Origin: Phellopilus nigrolimitatus
Lineage: Eukaryota; Basidiomycota; Agaricomycetes; Hymenochaetales; Hymenochaetaceae
DNA length: 36,546 nucleotides
Assembly (NCBI GenBank): GCA_021029095.1
Contig: JAJOHG010000257.1
Location: 1 to 36,546, forward strand
Direction of reading: 5' to 3'
Below the pieces are notes generated by a model. It was not told where the DNA came from, did no database searches, and saw only the letters and a list, made by a program, of their open reading frames with translations. This document shows, piece after piece, positions 20,895 to 32,200 of the stretch (position 1 is its first letter; the number at the start of each line of letters is the position of its first letter). Both the position numbers and the translations under genes were made by a program.

Positions 20895-23119
20895 TCATGA
20901 GGGCAATGAGTTCATCTCTGCATCGACGCCCAACCTCTTCGCAATCGCAGGGGGTACGCCGCCAAGCTGCACAGGCAGTTTCTTCGGATGTCCCTAAAGG
21001 GTTTCAATGATTTCCAGTCAGTATCTCAAAGCGAGTAAATAGACGTCGACAAACATGAAGAAGGTGATAGCGCAACCCGTTGAGCTGCTTATACTCTTTC
21101 GAACAACTGGCGTGCGGGCATTTATGCGGCTTTCTTTTCGGCTTGGAAGAACTGTCGTCCGAAGGACGTGGAGAATCCGTGACTGCTGCACCGGATGTCG
21201 GGGATCCAGGCTCATCAGCAGGCTTCTTTTTCACCGTCGAAAACACACTCTGATAGTGAACCTTCGAGCTGAGAAGCCATATATATTTAGTCAGGTGTGA
21301 GATTTGGAAATGAAGAGGGAAACCGACATCTGAAGATGATATTGGAGACCATTGATACTCTATTGATTCGTTGGATATCAGCCTCTGTTTAAAGAAGGAA
21401 GTATAAACAAGAAGATTGACCTTCCATCCCCTGCTGCACCCTGACAAGCCGCATCTGAAAGGCGTATCATCGCAAGAGCGGAGATCATCCATGTGTTGAT
21501 CCTTAAAGTGATTGTAAAGCTCTCCAGATGTCGAGAAGCCCTCCTTGCTTGCTGAACTCCCAGCAGGCCAGCAGTCCGCATGTCCGCACGTGTAAGCTAG
21601 GACTGACGAACTAGATACATAACAATTTTTGTTAGTCCGCAAATACAGTTATTCATATCTGACACGCGACAAATTAAACGTACTCGGAGGACACTGGAAG
21701 CGTAGATGACAGTGTCGGGGCCGCCTTTTGTTTGCCCACTTTTATTGAATCGATGCGTACCCCTAGATAGGTTGGACAGGTTGCAGCGCTACGCCGGCGC
21801 TTACGAGGTAGTAATAGTCCGGAGACTGCCTGTTGAGTTCCTTCAATCACAGGAGGATCGCATGACGGAGAACAGACGTATGGTACAGGGTCGACCACCG
21901 GGTTCGGGTGGGAAGTAGCGGGGTAAGCAAGCAGTTCTGACTGTTCACGGTCTACGTTGAGGGTGTCACCCGAGGCTGACTGATTGTCATCTGCACTTGC
22001 ATTAAGGACATCGAAAGAATGCTTGTTAAATTGGCTATTATCATGTGGAGGAGTATTGTGAGACGTTCTAGTGTTGCATTGAGCTTGGCCGTCTTGCACC
22101 TGGCCGAAGTTGGCAAAGTCGGGCGTAAGAGGAATAGGTGAATAAGTCACTTGCTCATGTTCGTTCGGTGTTTCCGCCATAGTCTGAGTAGCTTCGTCCT
22201 CAGCTCGTAAATCCGAAAGAGCCGTACTAAGAGAAGATGGACAGCAAGAGAATGAGTCCGCCGTTCGCGCATGTGATTCAGTATCAGTGTTTTGGATGAT
22301 GATACGATGTGTGCCGTCCATTTCCGTGTTTATGGACGTAGTAGAACCAGAGGATTGCATATGTCCTACATCTAATATCATCATGTCGAGTCCTGAACCA
22401 TCCGAGTTTCTAGCGTCAGGAGCGACGAAGTCAAGGGGATCCCATGGAGGGTTCCAGTACGTCGAGGTGTCTTCTTCTGTAAAGAGCGGCCAAACGTCCG
22501 CCAAGAGACGGGAATCGGCAGTCGTACCCTCAGTGTGAGGCTGAGAGATCTGGCGAGCGGCAGCACTTTTCTTCCGCTCTAGCAGCCTCCAACGGTTGCG
22601 ACAGCCCAGTCCGCTTCGACGGAGCTCCTGGCCGATGAGTCCCCACTTCGGTTTCGTCCCGCCGTACCGCGCGAGAATCTCTAACAGCTGTCTATCCTCT
22701 TCGTCGGACCAATCATCCTTCTTGAGGTTAGGATCTAACGCCTCTCGGTAGCGCTTCGAGCACGCGTCGTCTGTGCGTCCAGGGATATCACGGGCGATTT
22801 GGGACCATTTGTTCGGGTGTTTCTCAAATAGTGAGAGGAGAAGTTGGTCTTCCTCCTGAGTCCACGCACACTTCTTGACGGTCGGAGAGAGGGAATGCAG
22901 CCATCGCTATCCGTTGAAATATAATTATATGAAGTATTCTAATGCATGACATGCTTTATAGATGCTCACTTTTCTACAAGCCTTGTTTGTCCTTCCCGGG
23001 ACCGACAGAGCGATCGTCTTCCAGCTCTCCGTATTCTCACCATGGATCCGGATGGCGTCTGTAAGCAACCTGTCTTCGTAGGGCGTCCATGGGCGTCCCA
23101 GGTTGGCCTGCTTGCTCAT
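20895..23119 (-). CDS. Three-repeat Myb / C2H2 zinc-finger transcription regulator, 635 aa
   Basis: Predicted nuclear DNA-binding protein. Six exons: 23119-22970, 22906-21684, 21610-21421, 21359-21328 (32 nt), 21268-21055 and 20993-20895. The N-terminus has three tandem Myb/SANT repeats: RPWTPYEDRLLTDAI...SWKTIALSVPGRTNKACRKRW (residues about 9-52), AWTQEEDQLLL...KWSQIARDIPGRTDDACSKRY (about 62-108) and DWSDEEDRQLLEIL...KWGLIGQELRRSGLGCRNRW (about 115-165). A long Ser/Thr-rich, probably disordered middle follows. The C-terminus carries three C2H2-like fingers: CGHADC...HFKDQH, CGLSGCSRGWKSINGLQYHLQISKVH and [24 protein letters not shown]. The last two are spliced from several small exons. The gene is divergent from PRP17 with 221 bp between starts. 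Target genes are unknown. Confidence 0.88.
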
Positions 23120-23340
23120 TTACATCGAGTGTAGTCGTTCAGTGTGAACTTGTAAAGTAAGCGAGGCCTTCCAGTACGTAATTTAAGCGTGAGACAGGGT
23201 TGCCTTTTCAAGGGATTGCAGCGATCGTCATTCAGTTCATTCCAGTCAGGCTTGTTCGACCTCTTGCTTCGTCTCTCACTGACTTGTCCACACACACTGA
23301 GTCCGGGTCAAAGTTACTTCAGAAAGACTTATCTGCCGAC
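23120..23340. promoter_or_regulatory. Divergent promoter region Myb-C2H2 gene / PRP17
   Basis: 221 bp between opposed start codons. No TATA box or other motif was recognised with confidence. Confidence 0.45.
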
Positions 23341-25449
23341 ATGTCTTTATTGCATGGTTACTCTTCCGATGAGGATGATGCACCTATGTCTTCGACGCAG
23401 GATGCGTTCGGCATTTCTGCAATCCCTACTACGAAGAAAGCACGTCTAGAACAGTCGTCCTCGGCGATGGTTGCGACTAGTGCACCTGATGTGCTTGCAG
23501 AGGTATGTTCTGCTACCTGGCTTGTGATTATAGATCTTAACATTGATTTCTTTCACTCCAGGATCCGCTGAAGCAAACTTCGCTTATAACGCGTCCGTCA
23601 GACACACAAATGAACGTGAATATTCCCTACAGCGATATGACACTCCCTGTACATGGACCCGAGAACCCATTTAGCGACCGGAACCGCTTCGAGAATCAAA
23701 ACGCTCTGGCAGGACACGTGGAAGAGCAGGCAATGACAGAGCACTCTTTCCGGAGGCAGCATCTCACGTACAGCATCCTCGGTTACTCTGCGAACCCGTC
23801 TATAGATCCCAATGCTCCCGCCGTTATAGGCTCTGTTGAGAAAGCACAGGCGAATGGATTTGCGACTCTAGATATGATCCGCGCGAACCGCTCAGAAAAG
23901 AAAGAACTCAAAAGGAAGCGGAAGCCGAAGGGGGATGTAGATGTGGTGGATGGAGAGGGTGCGTATGTTGGTCCATGGGCGACGTGGGAGGGCGAGGGCG
24001 AGGACCAATCGAACGACCTTCCAGAGAAAACTGTCGACACAGGAGCGGATGAAGAAGAAGAGTCGGAGGATGAGGGGCCAGTGATAGCGAAGAGGAAGGC
24101 GAAGGCGAAGCGCGGGATTGCGGGCCAGGAATCGTCTATCTACCATGGAAAGTCATTGACGGACTACCAGGGTCGAACATACATGCACCCGCCGCTCGCG
24201 GAAGCGCCGCATATCGCCCAGGAACCTGGTTCACAAGACTGCTTCATACCAAAAGTCTGCGTCCATACATATACAGGACACACGCAGGGTGTATCCGTCA
24301 TCAAGCTCTTGCCGAAGACAGCGCATCTTTTCCTCAGCGGTTCAATGGATACCAAAATTAAAGTGAGCTTCCTTCTCATTGAGTTGTCTAATGAAACTGA
24401 CGTTCGCGTAGCTCTGGGACGTTTATACCACTGGCAATTGCCAACGTACGTACATGGGCCATACGAAAGCGGTGAAAGACGTGTGCTTCTCAAACGACGG
24501 ACGACGGTTCCTCTCGTGCGGCTATGATCGCCAGATGAAGCTCTGGGACACCGAAACGGGCCAGTGTATCAAGCGCTTTAGCAACGGAAAGATTCCGTAC
24601 GTGATAAAGTTCCATCCGGATGATGATAAGCAGGATATCTTTCTCGCTGGCATGTCAGACAAGAAGATCATCCAGGTAGGATTTCGGACGCTTTTGCTCG
24701 TAATTCAGGTACTAAATAGTGTCACAGTATGACATGGATTCCGGGGAGATTACTCAGGAGTACGACCAGCATCTGGGTCCAGTCAATACGATCACGTTCG
24801 TTGACGAGAACCGACGCTTCGTCACAACGTCGGATGACAAGACGATCCGAGCATGGGACTTCGACATCCCAGTCGTTATCAAGTACATCGCAGAGCCGTT
24901 CATGCATTCCATGCCTGCGGTTACACTCCACCCATCCAGTACGACTTAATTCTCTCCTCGCGGCCCTTTTTTCCAGATATCTGACTCCTGTTTTATCTGC
25001 TCTAGAAAAATACTTTGCCGCACAGTCGCTCGACAACCAGATTCTCATCTACAGCACGGACAATTTCCGCCAGAACCGCAAGAAACGGTTCGCGGGGCAC
25101 AGCACTGCCGGATATGCATGCCAAGTCGGCTTCTCGCCGGATGGGAGGTGGGTCAGCAGCGGAGACAGCTCCGGAGACGTAGTGTTCTGGGACTGGAAGA
25201 CTGGTCGGATAAAATCCCGCCTCAAGGCGCATCAAAAGGTCGTCATCGCGCACGAGTGGCTACCGCATGAAAGTGTAAGTGACTACTTTTATGTTTGTTT
25301 TATTACAGGACGACAAGATGCTTATTTGGGGTCATCTTTTAGTCCAAGGTTCTGACGGCATCATGGGATGGGCTAATTAAACTATGGGTAAGTTCTTTGA
25401 CTTGCCTCCTGCGCTTCAGCTTCTGACATGCGGCATTCATCAGGACTGA
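23341..25449 (+). CDS. PRP17: Pre-mRNA-processing factor Prp17/Cdc40
   Basis: WD40 splicing factor that acts at the second catalytic step in the spliceosome. Exons 23341-23502, 23562-24362, 24412-24675, 24728-24938, 25006-25274, 25343-25387 and 25444-25449 (6 nt: Asp and stop) give 585 aa, close to the human length. The N-terminal part holds the conserved [32 protein letters not shown] region. The [18 protein letters not shown] segment precedes the propeller. Seven WD40 repeats follow, e.g. [11 protein letters not shown]...[74 protein letters not shown] and [14 protein letters not shown]. The family's usual last residues, KLWD, are restored only by using the 6-nt terminal exon. Confidence 0.95.
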
Positions 25450-25982
25450 GACTTTGTAGACTTGCTTGTATTGTATTCTGTACCTCCGACACAATTTGGA
25501 CGACATTGATCTCCCTCTTAACTACGCGTTACTGTCTTTTCTTGCTCGTCGGCAGAATCTCGATTTCACAGCATCGAAAGAGGTGAACTAACGATATATT
25601 GATTTTCGAGCATTTTAGGTTCCTATCTTAAGTAAGGCGCAGTCTTATTTTGATAAGCCAGCCAATGCTGCTCGACATACGATATTGCTACGACGTAGGC
25701 GATGACGTCGAACACAAGGGGTCGCTTTCTGGTGGCGGTGCAACTTTCATGATCCAACAAGCTTATTTGATCGTGTTTGGCACGCGTCTTCCTGCTCTTC
25801 TACTCGAATCCGACGCGTTTGAAAGCCGGAGCCTGGTCAAGAACGAAGTTACGAAAGGATGTCAATCGCAATCATGACCGATTCGTATTTGCAGACAACC
25901 ACAATGCGCTTTTTGGTGGATTCAGTATAATGGCAGACCTGCGCACGTGCAATTCGTGCCAGCCCCGACTGAAACGACAGAG

Positions 25983-25990
25983 TATAAAAG
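25983..25990 (+). promoter_or_regulatory. TATA box of an unassigned + strand unit
   Basis: TATAAAAG, followed about 30 bp later by a CT-rich initiator-like run. No downstream protein gene explains it; the next CDS starts 660 bp away. Confidence 0.45.
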
Positions 25991-26012
25991 GCGAGCGGGA
26001 TCGGAATCCAGC

Positions 26013-26301
26013 CCTTCACTCCTTTCTTTCGTTCCACCACCATCTCCTATGCGCATGCGCGCTCTTCCCTTTGTCCTTCCTTTTGTCCTTCCTTTAGTAT
26101 AGGTTTCTCGACGCTGCTTCTTATCAGCGTGGCATCCCGATCAGGGGAGTTTGGCGGGGGGGAGACCCCCCGTCCATCGAAAGCAGTCAGCGCACGACTG
26201 TCTAGATGTCCTTGCCAGGGTTCTCCCACTGGGTTACCTGGAAGGTTTCTCCTCCTGTGAGTGCGGCCCCTTCGGGGGCGGACGGCTTTAAAGCAATTTT
26301 T
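26013..26301 (+). ncRNA. Possible structured RNA, boundaries guessed
   Basis: A series of hairpins reads on the + strand. ACGCTG/CAGCGT spans 26111-26130. CGGGGGG-GAGA-CCCCCCG at 26155-26172 has a GNRA-type loop. CAGTC/GACTG spans 26184-26200. CCTT-g-CCAGG pairs with CCTGGAAGG across 26210-26245. GCCCC-TTCG-GGGGC at 26266-26279 is a canonical cUUCGg tetraloop. TTTTT follows at 26297-26301, and a TATA box lies 30 bp before the guessed start. It matches no snRNA, SRP, RNase P or MRP consensus I could recall. Short hairpins occur by chance in GC-rich DNA, so this is a candidate only. Confidence 0.25.
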
Positions 26302-26650
26302 ATCGCACACTGTATATCCCTGTAGTAGGCCTTCGTGTAGTAAATAAAGTAGGTACGTAGGTATATCGTGGTAGATAGTTTTTTTTTAGAATTAAAAATG
26401 AATTCGAAAAAATACCGAGGACGAGGGACGGAAGTAAACGCTGAAGTGAATTGGATCGACAGGGTCACCGAAGGAATGAGCGTGGGAACTTAAGCCACCG
26501 TGTTCAACTTCTCGCGGTTCGCGTATCGTGGCTTCGCAACCTACTCTCAAACCATAACTACTATTAAGCTGAGCACGCTGCAGTCCGCAGGACGAGCACG
26601 ACGACGGCACGACAACACAAAGACAACCTATATAAACTCCTGCCGACACA

Positions 26651-28972
26651 ATGGCCAATGTGTCGACCATGTCGCCGCCCGACACTACGAAGTCAACAAA
26701 ACGAACCACACGAAGCTCAATCCGTCACTCTTTGAATCTGGCCTCAGTCGGCAAAGCACTTGCGGATGTCATGAACAAGGAAGGAAAGGACACGGATCGC
26801 AGGAGGTCGACGTCGGGCCTTGGCTCGAAAGACGCGGCTGCTCGACGATCCAGCACGGTTGGAATTGTGAAGGGAGGTAGCATCCTCGAGCCGGTGCAAG
26901 AAGGCCAGTCGAAAAACATTGCGGCACCTGACTTGAAGACCGTGACTCAATCGAGGAGACCTAACTCCTCGTTGCAAAGGGCTGGGAGGAAGTCTGTGGA
27001 TGAGACTGGCTCCAAGGTCACGGCACCCCAGCAGGACTCAATCAACCGCAGTAACACTATGCTGCGACCACGCAAGGTCGCGCCTGGTTCTGCACTTCCG
27101 AAATACAGGCCAAAATCTGCCATCGTCGAAAGCCATTCCAAAAAGCCATCGTCTCCTATCCACGCTGGTACGCGGAGGAAACATAGCAGCTCGGAAGAGG
27201 ACAGGGAAAGCAGAGATAGTTCCAGTTTGGGGATGACTTGTGCTCACGTTGTGCACTCACCCATGGAAAGGGTTAGCAGGCCAATTAGTCCCATCCCTCG
27301 ACGGGCTGCAAAGACTGGGAATTCGCCCTCGGCGATGAGCAACGATGGAGAAAAGCCTTCACCTCCGCGCAAGGTGAAGGATGCGCGGGATTCGCCTGCT
27401 GCTTCTGCCCCCTCCCGCCCGAAGAAGACGCAAAAGCCGTCAGTGTCACCGGTGGTCAAGAAATCTGGTTTACCCCGCCCTTCGCCTGGTGATTCTCCGC
27501 GCACGACTTCAAGCAGCCCGCGCACTCCTACTTTTGCAAAGAATGCCGCATCTCGCTATTTTGATGCCCGCACTGGCGGGCGCGAGAGCCCAAGCCCTTC
27601 GCGCGGACCTTCTGCTGCCCATGGCTCTCCTTGCCCGTCTTCTCGCAAAGGTTCGATGAAGAGCATGAAGGGCTCCGAGTCCGAGTCAAATGATAATACA
27701 CCAACCGGTATACTTATGGGGAAGTCTCCGCATATTTATGCAGGAGATACCAGTTTTGACAGCATGGAAGTTGACGATGTTGAACTTATGCTTGCTGGAA
27801 TCGCATCGCCTACAGCACCGACTCCCGCTATCCCTAGAATCAGAGCATCTTATTATACCCAACGACCTGAAACGCCTTCGCGGTCTTCACTACACCCTAT
27901 GCGATCGACGTTGGGTTTATCTCTGGGACCATCGACTCCTCAAAGCGATGCTCCTTCCATCCCATCTCTACCTCCGTCAAGGAAGTCTTCCCCCAATCGC
28001 AGACCAGCAGTTGAACGCTCATCCATTGCTACGTGGGAGATGCTCGCAGATTTATCCGTTGAAATCAATGCTTCGGAGCTTGGCGGTGGGTTGATCACAG
28101 AGCTAGACCTCCCATCTACACCGGGCATGCTCTCTCCTAGCCCGAGCATGGGACGGTTGGACTCTGATCACGAAGGACTTGAGAGCCCTACCCCTCTCAC
28201 GCTACCCTCCCCGAGTGGCTATACATCCATATCGCAGGTGCTCCTTCCCGCTGTGACCCCCTCTCCCGCGCCCGCCATGCATTCATTGCACAGTAGTAGT
28301 TTTTATAGCGGCAGTCGCAATGGAAGAGTCGAGCTGCCTGCAATGGACTCAGCCACAATGACGATGCTCAAGTTGCAGCTCGCCTCAGCCGAGAACCTTG
28401 CAAAGGAGCGCCTTATGCAGATGACGAATCTCGAGGAGCAGGTGCATGTTCTGAAGGATTCGCGAAAACGCGACGAGCGGGAGCTTGCGACTCATGTATA
28501 CGAGCTCGAGGACCGTCTCCGCGAAACGCTTGCCGCGCAAGAGCGGGAGCGGGAGCGTGTCGCTAACGTCAGTGGGAATGTCGTTAACAATGACAGCATT
28601 CACGCAGAGGCAGCCGACTCGCACGCAGAGTGCCGCAACGCTCTCGAAGAGCGTATGCGGCAAGCAGAGGTCGCGCGCCAGCAAGCTGTATCCGTTGCCA
28701 TGTCCGAGTTGGCGGAGAGGGAACGCGCGGAGCGCGCTCGACTCCTGCTGCAGGTGGAGAAGCGGCAAGAGCTTGGGTTCGCGGTGCGCGACGCGCATCA
28801 GTCCTGGCAGAGCGTCCGCGAGGTTGCGGACAGTGAGCTCGAGGCCATTCGGTCAAACCGTGAGACGCTGGCCGTCCTGCGGGCTGGATTGGACTTTTTC
28901 GAAGCCCAAGTTCATATTAGCCGCTGCATTCGCATCCCTCCCCCTTCTGCTAGCCGATTTCATTTAGCTTAG
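26651..28972 (+). CDS. Ser/Pro/Arg-rich protein with C-terminal coiled coil, unknown function, 773 aa
   Basis: Single long ORF with no recognised family. Residues 1 to about 540 are rich in Ser, Pro, Arg and Lys and probably disordered, with many SP/TP dipeptides typical of phosphorylated proteins. MTMLKLQLASAENLAKERL starts a predicted coiled coil (about 575-750) of heptad-like Leu/Glu/Arg/Gln-rich sequence, including EEQVHVLKDSRKRDERELAT and ELEDRLRETLAAQERERERV. Basic disordered N-terminus plus coiled coil is common in cytoskeleton-associated or polarity proteins, but nothing here proves that. The start has an A at -3 (ACAATGG). The last 16 residues after FFEAQ look unlike the rest, so the true 3' end could involve an unseen intron. 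It is convergent with SPC7, and TATAAAC sits only 20 bp before the ATG. Confidence 0.8.
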   Translation: MANVSTMSPPDTTKSTKRTTRSSIRHSLNLASVGKALADVMNKEGKDTDRRRSTSGLGSKDAAARRSSTVGIVKGGSILEPVQEGQSKNIAAPDLKTVTQSRRPNSSLQRAGRKSVDETGSKVTAPQQDSINRSNTMLRPRKVAPGSALPKYRPKSAIVESHSKKPSSPIHAGTRRKHSSSEEDRESRDSSSLGMTCAHVVHSPMERVSRPISPIPRRAAKTGNSPSAMSNDGEKPSPPRKVKDARDSPAASAPSRPKKTQKPSVSPVVKKSGLPRPSPGDSPRTTSSSPRTPTFAKNAASRYFDARTGGRESPSPSRGPSAAHGSPCPSSRKGSMKSMKGSESESNDNTPTGILMGKSPHIYAGDTSFDSMEVDDVELMLAGIASPTAPTPAIPRIRASYYTQRPETPSRSSLHPMRSTLGLSLGPSTPQSDAPSIPSLPPSRKSSPNRRPAVERSSIATWEMLADLSVEINASELGGGLITELDLPSTPGMLSPSPSMGRLDSDHEGLESPTPLTLPSPSGYTSISQVLLPAVTPSPAPAMHSLHSSSFYSGSRNGRVELPAMDSATMTMLKLQLASAENLAKERLMQMTNLEEQVHVLKDSRKRDERELATHVYELEDRLRETLAAQERERERVANVSGNVVNNDSIHAEAADSHAECRNALEERMRQAEVARQQAVSVAMSELAERERAERARLLLQVEKRQELGFAVRDAHQSWQSVREVADSELEAIRSNRETLAVLRAGLDFFEAQVHISRCIRIPPPSASRFHLA

Positions 28973-29266
28973 GACATCTAGTTTTTCTTTTCTCATTGAC
29001 CATTGTTGTCACGAGTGCACAATATGTTTCATCTTACTTTTTCACATCTTCCTTTCGTTCTTTCGTTCCTATTTTGTTTATGCACTCGATCCTGACCATG
29101 CTACGTCCACAATCATGACCCCGACGTCTAACGGTACATATATATTTTATGTAGAAAATCTGTAGCAATAGTAATGCACAAGACCACAGACTATTATTAC
29201 ATCTGTACATATATTACAGTCCCGAGCAGTCTGCGTGCAATGTAAAAAGAAGCTCATCGTAACATC
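28973..29266. other. Convergent 3' region, coiled-coil gene / SPC7
   Basis: 294 bp, AT-rich, with pyrimidine-rich stretches; presumably both 3' UTRs. Confidence 0.55.
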
Positions 29267-32200
29267 TCAAACTTCGTAGCGTGAAGCCGCCTCTACACAA
29301 GCATCGAGAAGACATGCATGGTTGTCTTCGACAGAGGCCTCCGATAAGCGTTGCAAGACCGCGGCTTTCACTTCCTCCGAGCTGCATCGGGGGATTTAAT
29401 TCACATGATCCAAGGGCACAGGGTAAAAAATGACTTACTCGGCTGTCCCGTACATGATTCTGACCTCGCATTGGAGCTTGGGAATCGCAAACGGCCAACG
29501 TGCGAGCACCTCTTCGTCGAACAGAAAGGCAATGAGCGCCTTCGCCTTGTGACTGGGCAGCAGGATGGAGACGACGGCCTTGAATCCATTGCATTCCCCG
29601 TTGCCTGTCGGAGGTGCGAGAGGTGCGAGCGAGAGAGGATACTTGATGGCGAGGAACGTGAGCTGCGTTCGGATCTGCGCACATGATGTCCAGAAGTCGC
29701 TCAGGGACTCGACGATCTGCGCGTCAACAATAAGGCATTAATATTCATTTTGCCATGTTTCATTATAAACAGATTTGTGCGCACCTTCTTCGTGGAAATC
29801 GTCGAAATCTTACGCACGAATGCCTCGCCAAGGCAGACGACGAGGTCGCTGAACAGCGGGAACGGGTCCAACCTTCTCTTAGCTCTTCTCGGCTCGTCGC
29901 CTGAGTCCACGCGCGAGACGGAGATCTCAGCCGAAACCGGACGATATTTAGTGCAAGGCACCGTGACGACGAACAGCTCGTCGAACACGAGTTCCAACAT
30001 TTGTTGTGTCACCTTCGCTATGCGCCATGAATGTAGGACCTGGAGTGACTCGAGTTCATCTGACGTGAAATTACACGACGCCCAACGCTCAGTAATTGGT
30101 GACAGTAGAACTTGAAAAGCATCAATTACCTTTTATACGGAAAACCTCCACACGGGTGCTGGTTTTATTCAATGCGATCTTCCGCTCAGCGTCTTCTATG
30201 GCCTGTATATTTTCCTGTTTCTGCGCCTCAAGTTCCGTGAGCTTCTCGGCGAATCTTTCAAGCTTTGCGTTGCCTTCGGCGAAGTCCGTTCGATATACTT
30301 CAAGCAGTTGACTAAAAAAAGGAATGCAAAAAGCATGTTAACGCCACTCTCATGGAAGCAATACGATCAGACGTGACTTACTTCTGCTCGTCAATAGTCA
30401 CCTTGAGTTCCTCGAGATACCCTGGGTCACTCCGTTCGATTTCCTCGACCTCTGCGCGCTCTTTTTCTAGATCTAAAAGGATCTGTGCATGCTGCTGCCG
30501 CAAAGCAGGAAGTAAATCATTCGCCTTGTTGATAATGTCGCTCAGAGAAGCACGGTCCTGTCAATAGGGAACCAGTATGAGTGTCATTTTCGATTTACGC
30601 CTTATGTGACTATACCTGTTCAAGCTCCGCGAAACCCTTGTCGGCAATCTCATGAAGATTTTCGACCCACTGGTACTTCCACTCGTACCATTTCTCTTTT
30701 GCAGCGCTGTGTTTGTTTGCCTTGATCAACTTGAGCTGATGCTAAAATTGACAGCAGAATTCAGTGACCTCTGTCAGAAAAGCAATCGACGAAACCCACG
30801 AGCAGCTCTGCCCGGCCCTCTTCATTTGCCTGCGAGAACTCGCGAAATAGGCTCGGTGTGACCTTTGCAACCTCATCCTCCGCCTCGCGGTAAATCTTCT
30901 TACTGTTGGCGATCCAGGTCTGTAGATCCTTTGCCACCCAGGAATAAAGCTCGAGCTGCGGAATGTGCACGATCATTGCCGTCACAAATTCAGCCATAGA
31001 GGGGAGGACAGACGAGTCTAGAAGATAATCAAGAGAAATAAACCTGTGTCTACACCGAGTAAAAGAAAAAGAAAAAAGAGGCATACCCCGGCGATCTCTT
31101 TGAAGCTGAGAAGGATGGATGGTCGAACGGCGCGGAATAGTCAATTCATCCATGAATTTCACGCTAGTCATCATAAGAAACTCTTCAATGGAGATTGAAG
31201 GCTTCGGAACACAATGGCATAAGTTAATATCCATATCCTGAATTCGCCTACAACTCACCAGTCCATCGTCAAACCCGTAGTCAGCTTCAGAAGGTGGGGG
31301 TTCAGATGCAACGTTCTCCCTCCATCGCATAGTTTGATCTGACTCTTCAGTGTCCATCATGATCGACTTGGAATCACCTTCTTCCCGAGTTACTTCAGTA
31401 GTGTCTTCTTCGGGAGTGAGATGATTACGAATCGCCGTTGCCTTGCCTTTGAATGCAGCAGGACTGCGAGGCAAACTTGTGAGCGAGAGCACGTTTTCGT
31501 CCTGAACCTGACCCTTCGGCGCTACTGCTATGCTCGCTCGCCGCATTTGCGCCTTTTTCGGAGGCCCAACGGTAGTCACTACGGAAGAAAAAGCGCTTTG
31601 CTGAACTGAAGGTGACGCATCGAGCGGATTGGAAACACCGGGCGCTAGGCTGCGTCGTTGCGAGAAGTAGCCCGATGGACGTCTCATTCCAATGCCTGTT
31701 TTCGTACCCGTCGACATTGCAGAAGAATCTTTGGGGTTTGCTCCATCATCTGGCGGTGGCGGAGCAGCGGCGATTATGTCCATGGCGGGACGGTTCAGAG
31801 CAACTGTGGAGGTCTCCAGTATACGCTTCTTCGCAGGACTGGGTTGCGAAGCGGCGCTAGCAGTATCTTCTGGTGGTGCGGGACGTTTTTTAGATGGCGA
31901 AGCGAACATCAATGTGTTCCTCGGCTTAGTCGGAGAAGACGGTACCGGGATCCGCGAAGGAGAGGGAGGCGCAGTGAAGACAGACGATGCAGGTGGTTTA
32001 AGCTGCGATGGAGGCGCAGACTCTGTACGCGCTTCTGTGGTCGGAGATGTTGTGTTGTGAGAATCAGTCTCATCGCCTGGAGGTAGTACGATTGTAGGAA
32101 TCGTAGGCGTCGCGGACTGCACAGGCGCCGAGAATACGCCAGGTAGAGTCCTGGCCGGCGCAGCTTGAGCCGGAAGATTCTCCTTCCGTTGAACATTTAG

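Larger units (their letters stand above)
25450..26650. other. 1.2 kb intergenic region PRP17 / coiled-coil gene
   Basis: No protein-coding gene was recognised. It holds a TATA box (25983-25990) followed by a pyrimidine-rich stretch and a cluster of hairpins ending near TTTTT (see the possible structured RNA). The right part (26300-26500) is AT-rich and leads to the promoter of the next gene. Confidence 0.5.

Noticed and set aside
26225..26250. Resemblance to the U1 snRNA 5' end (TTACCTGG)
   Set aside because: The full ACUUACCUG is absent (sequence reads GGGTTACCTGG) and no downstream U1 stem-loops match.
26202..26468. 88-aa minus-strand ORF ending TQWENPGKDI
   Set aside because: No recognised domain. 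It overlaps the hairpin cluster and AT-rich DNA and is more likely chance.
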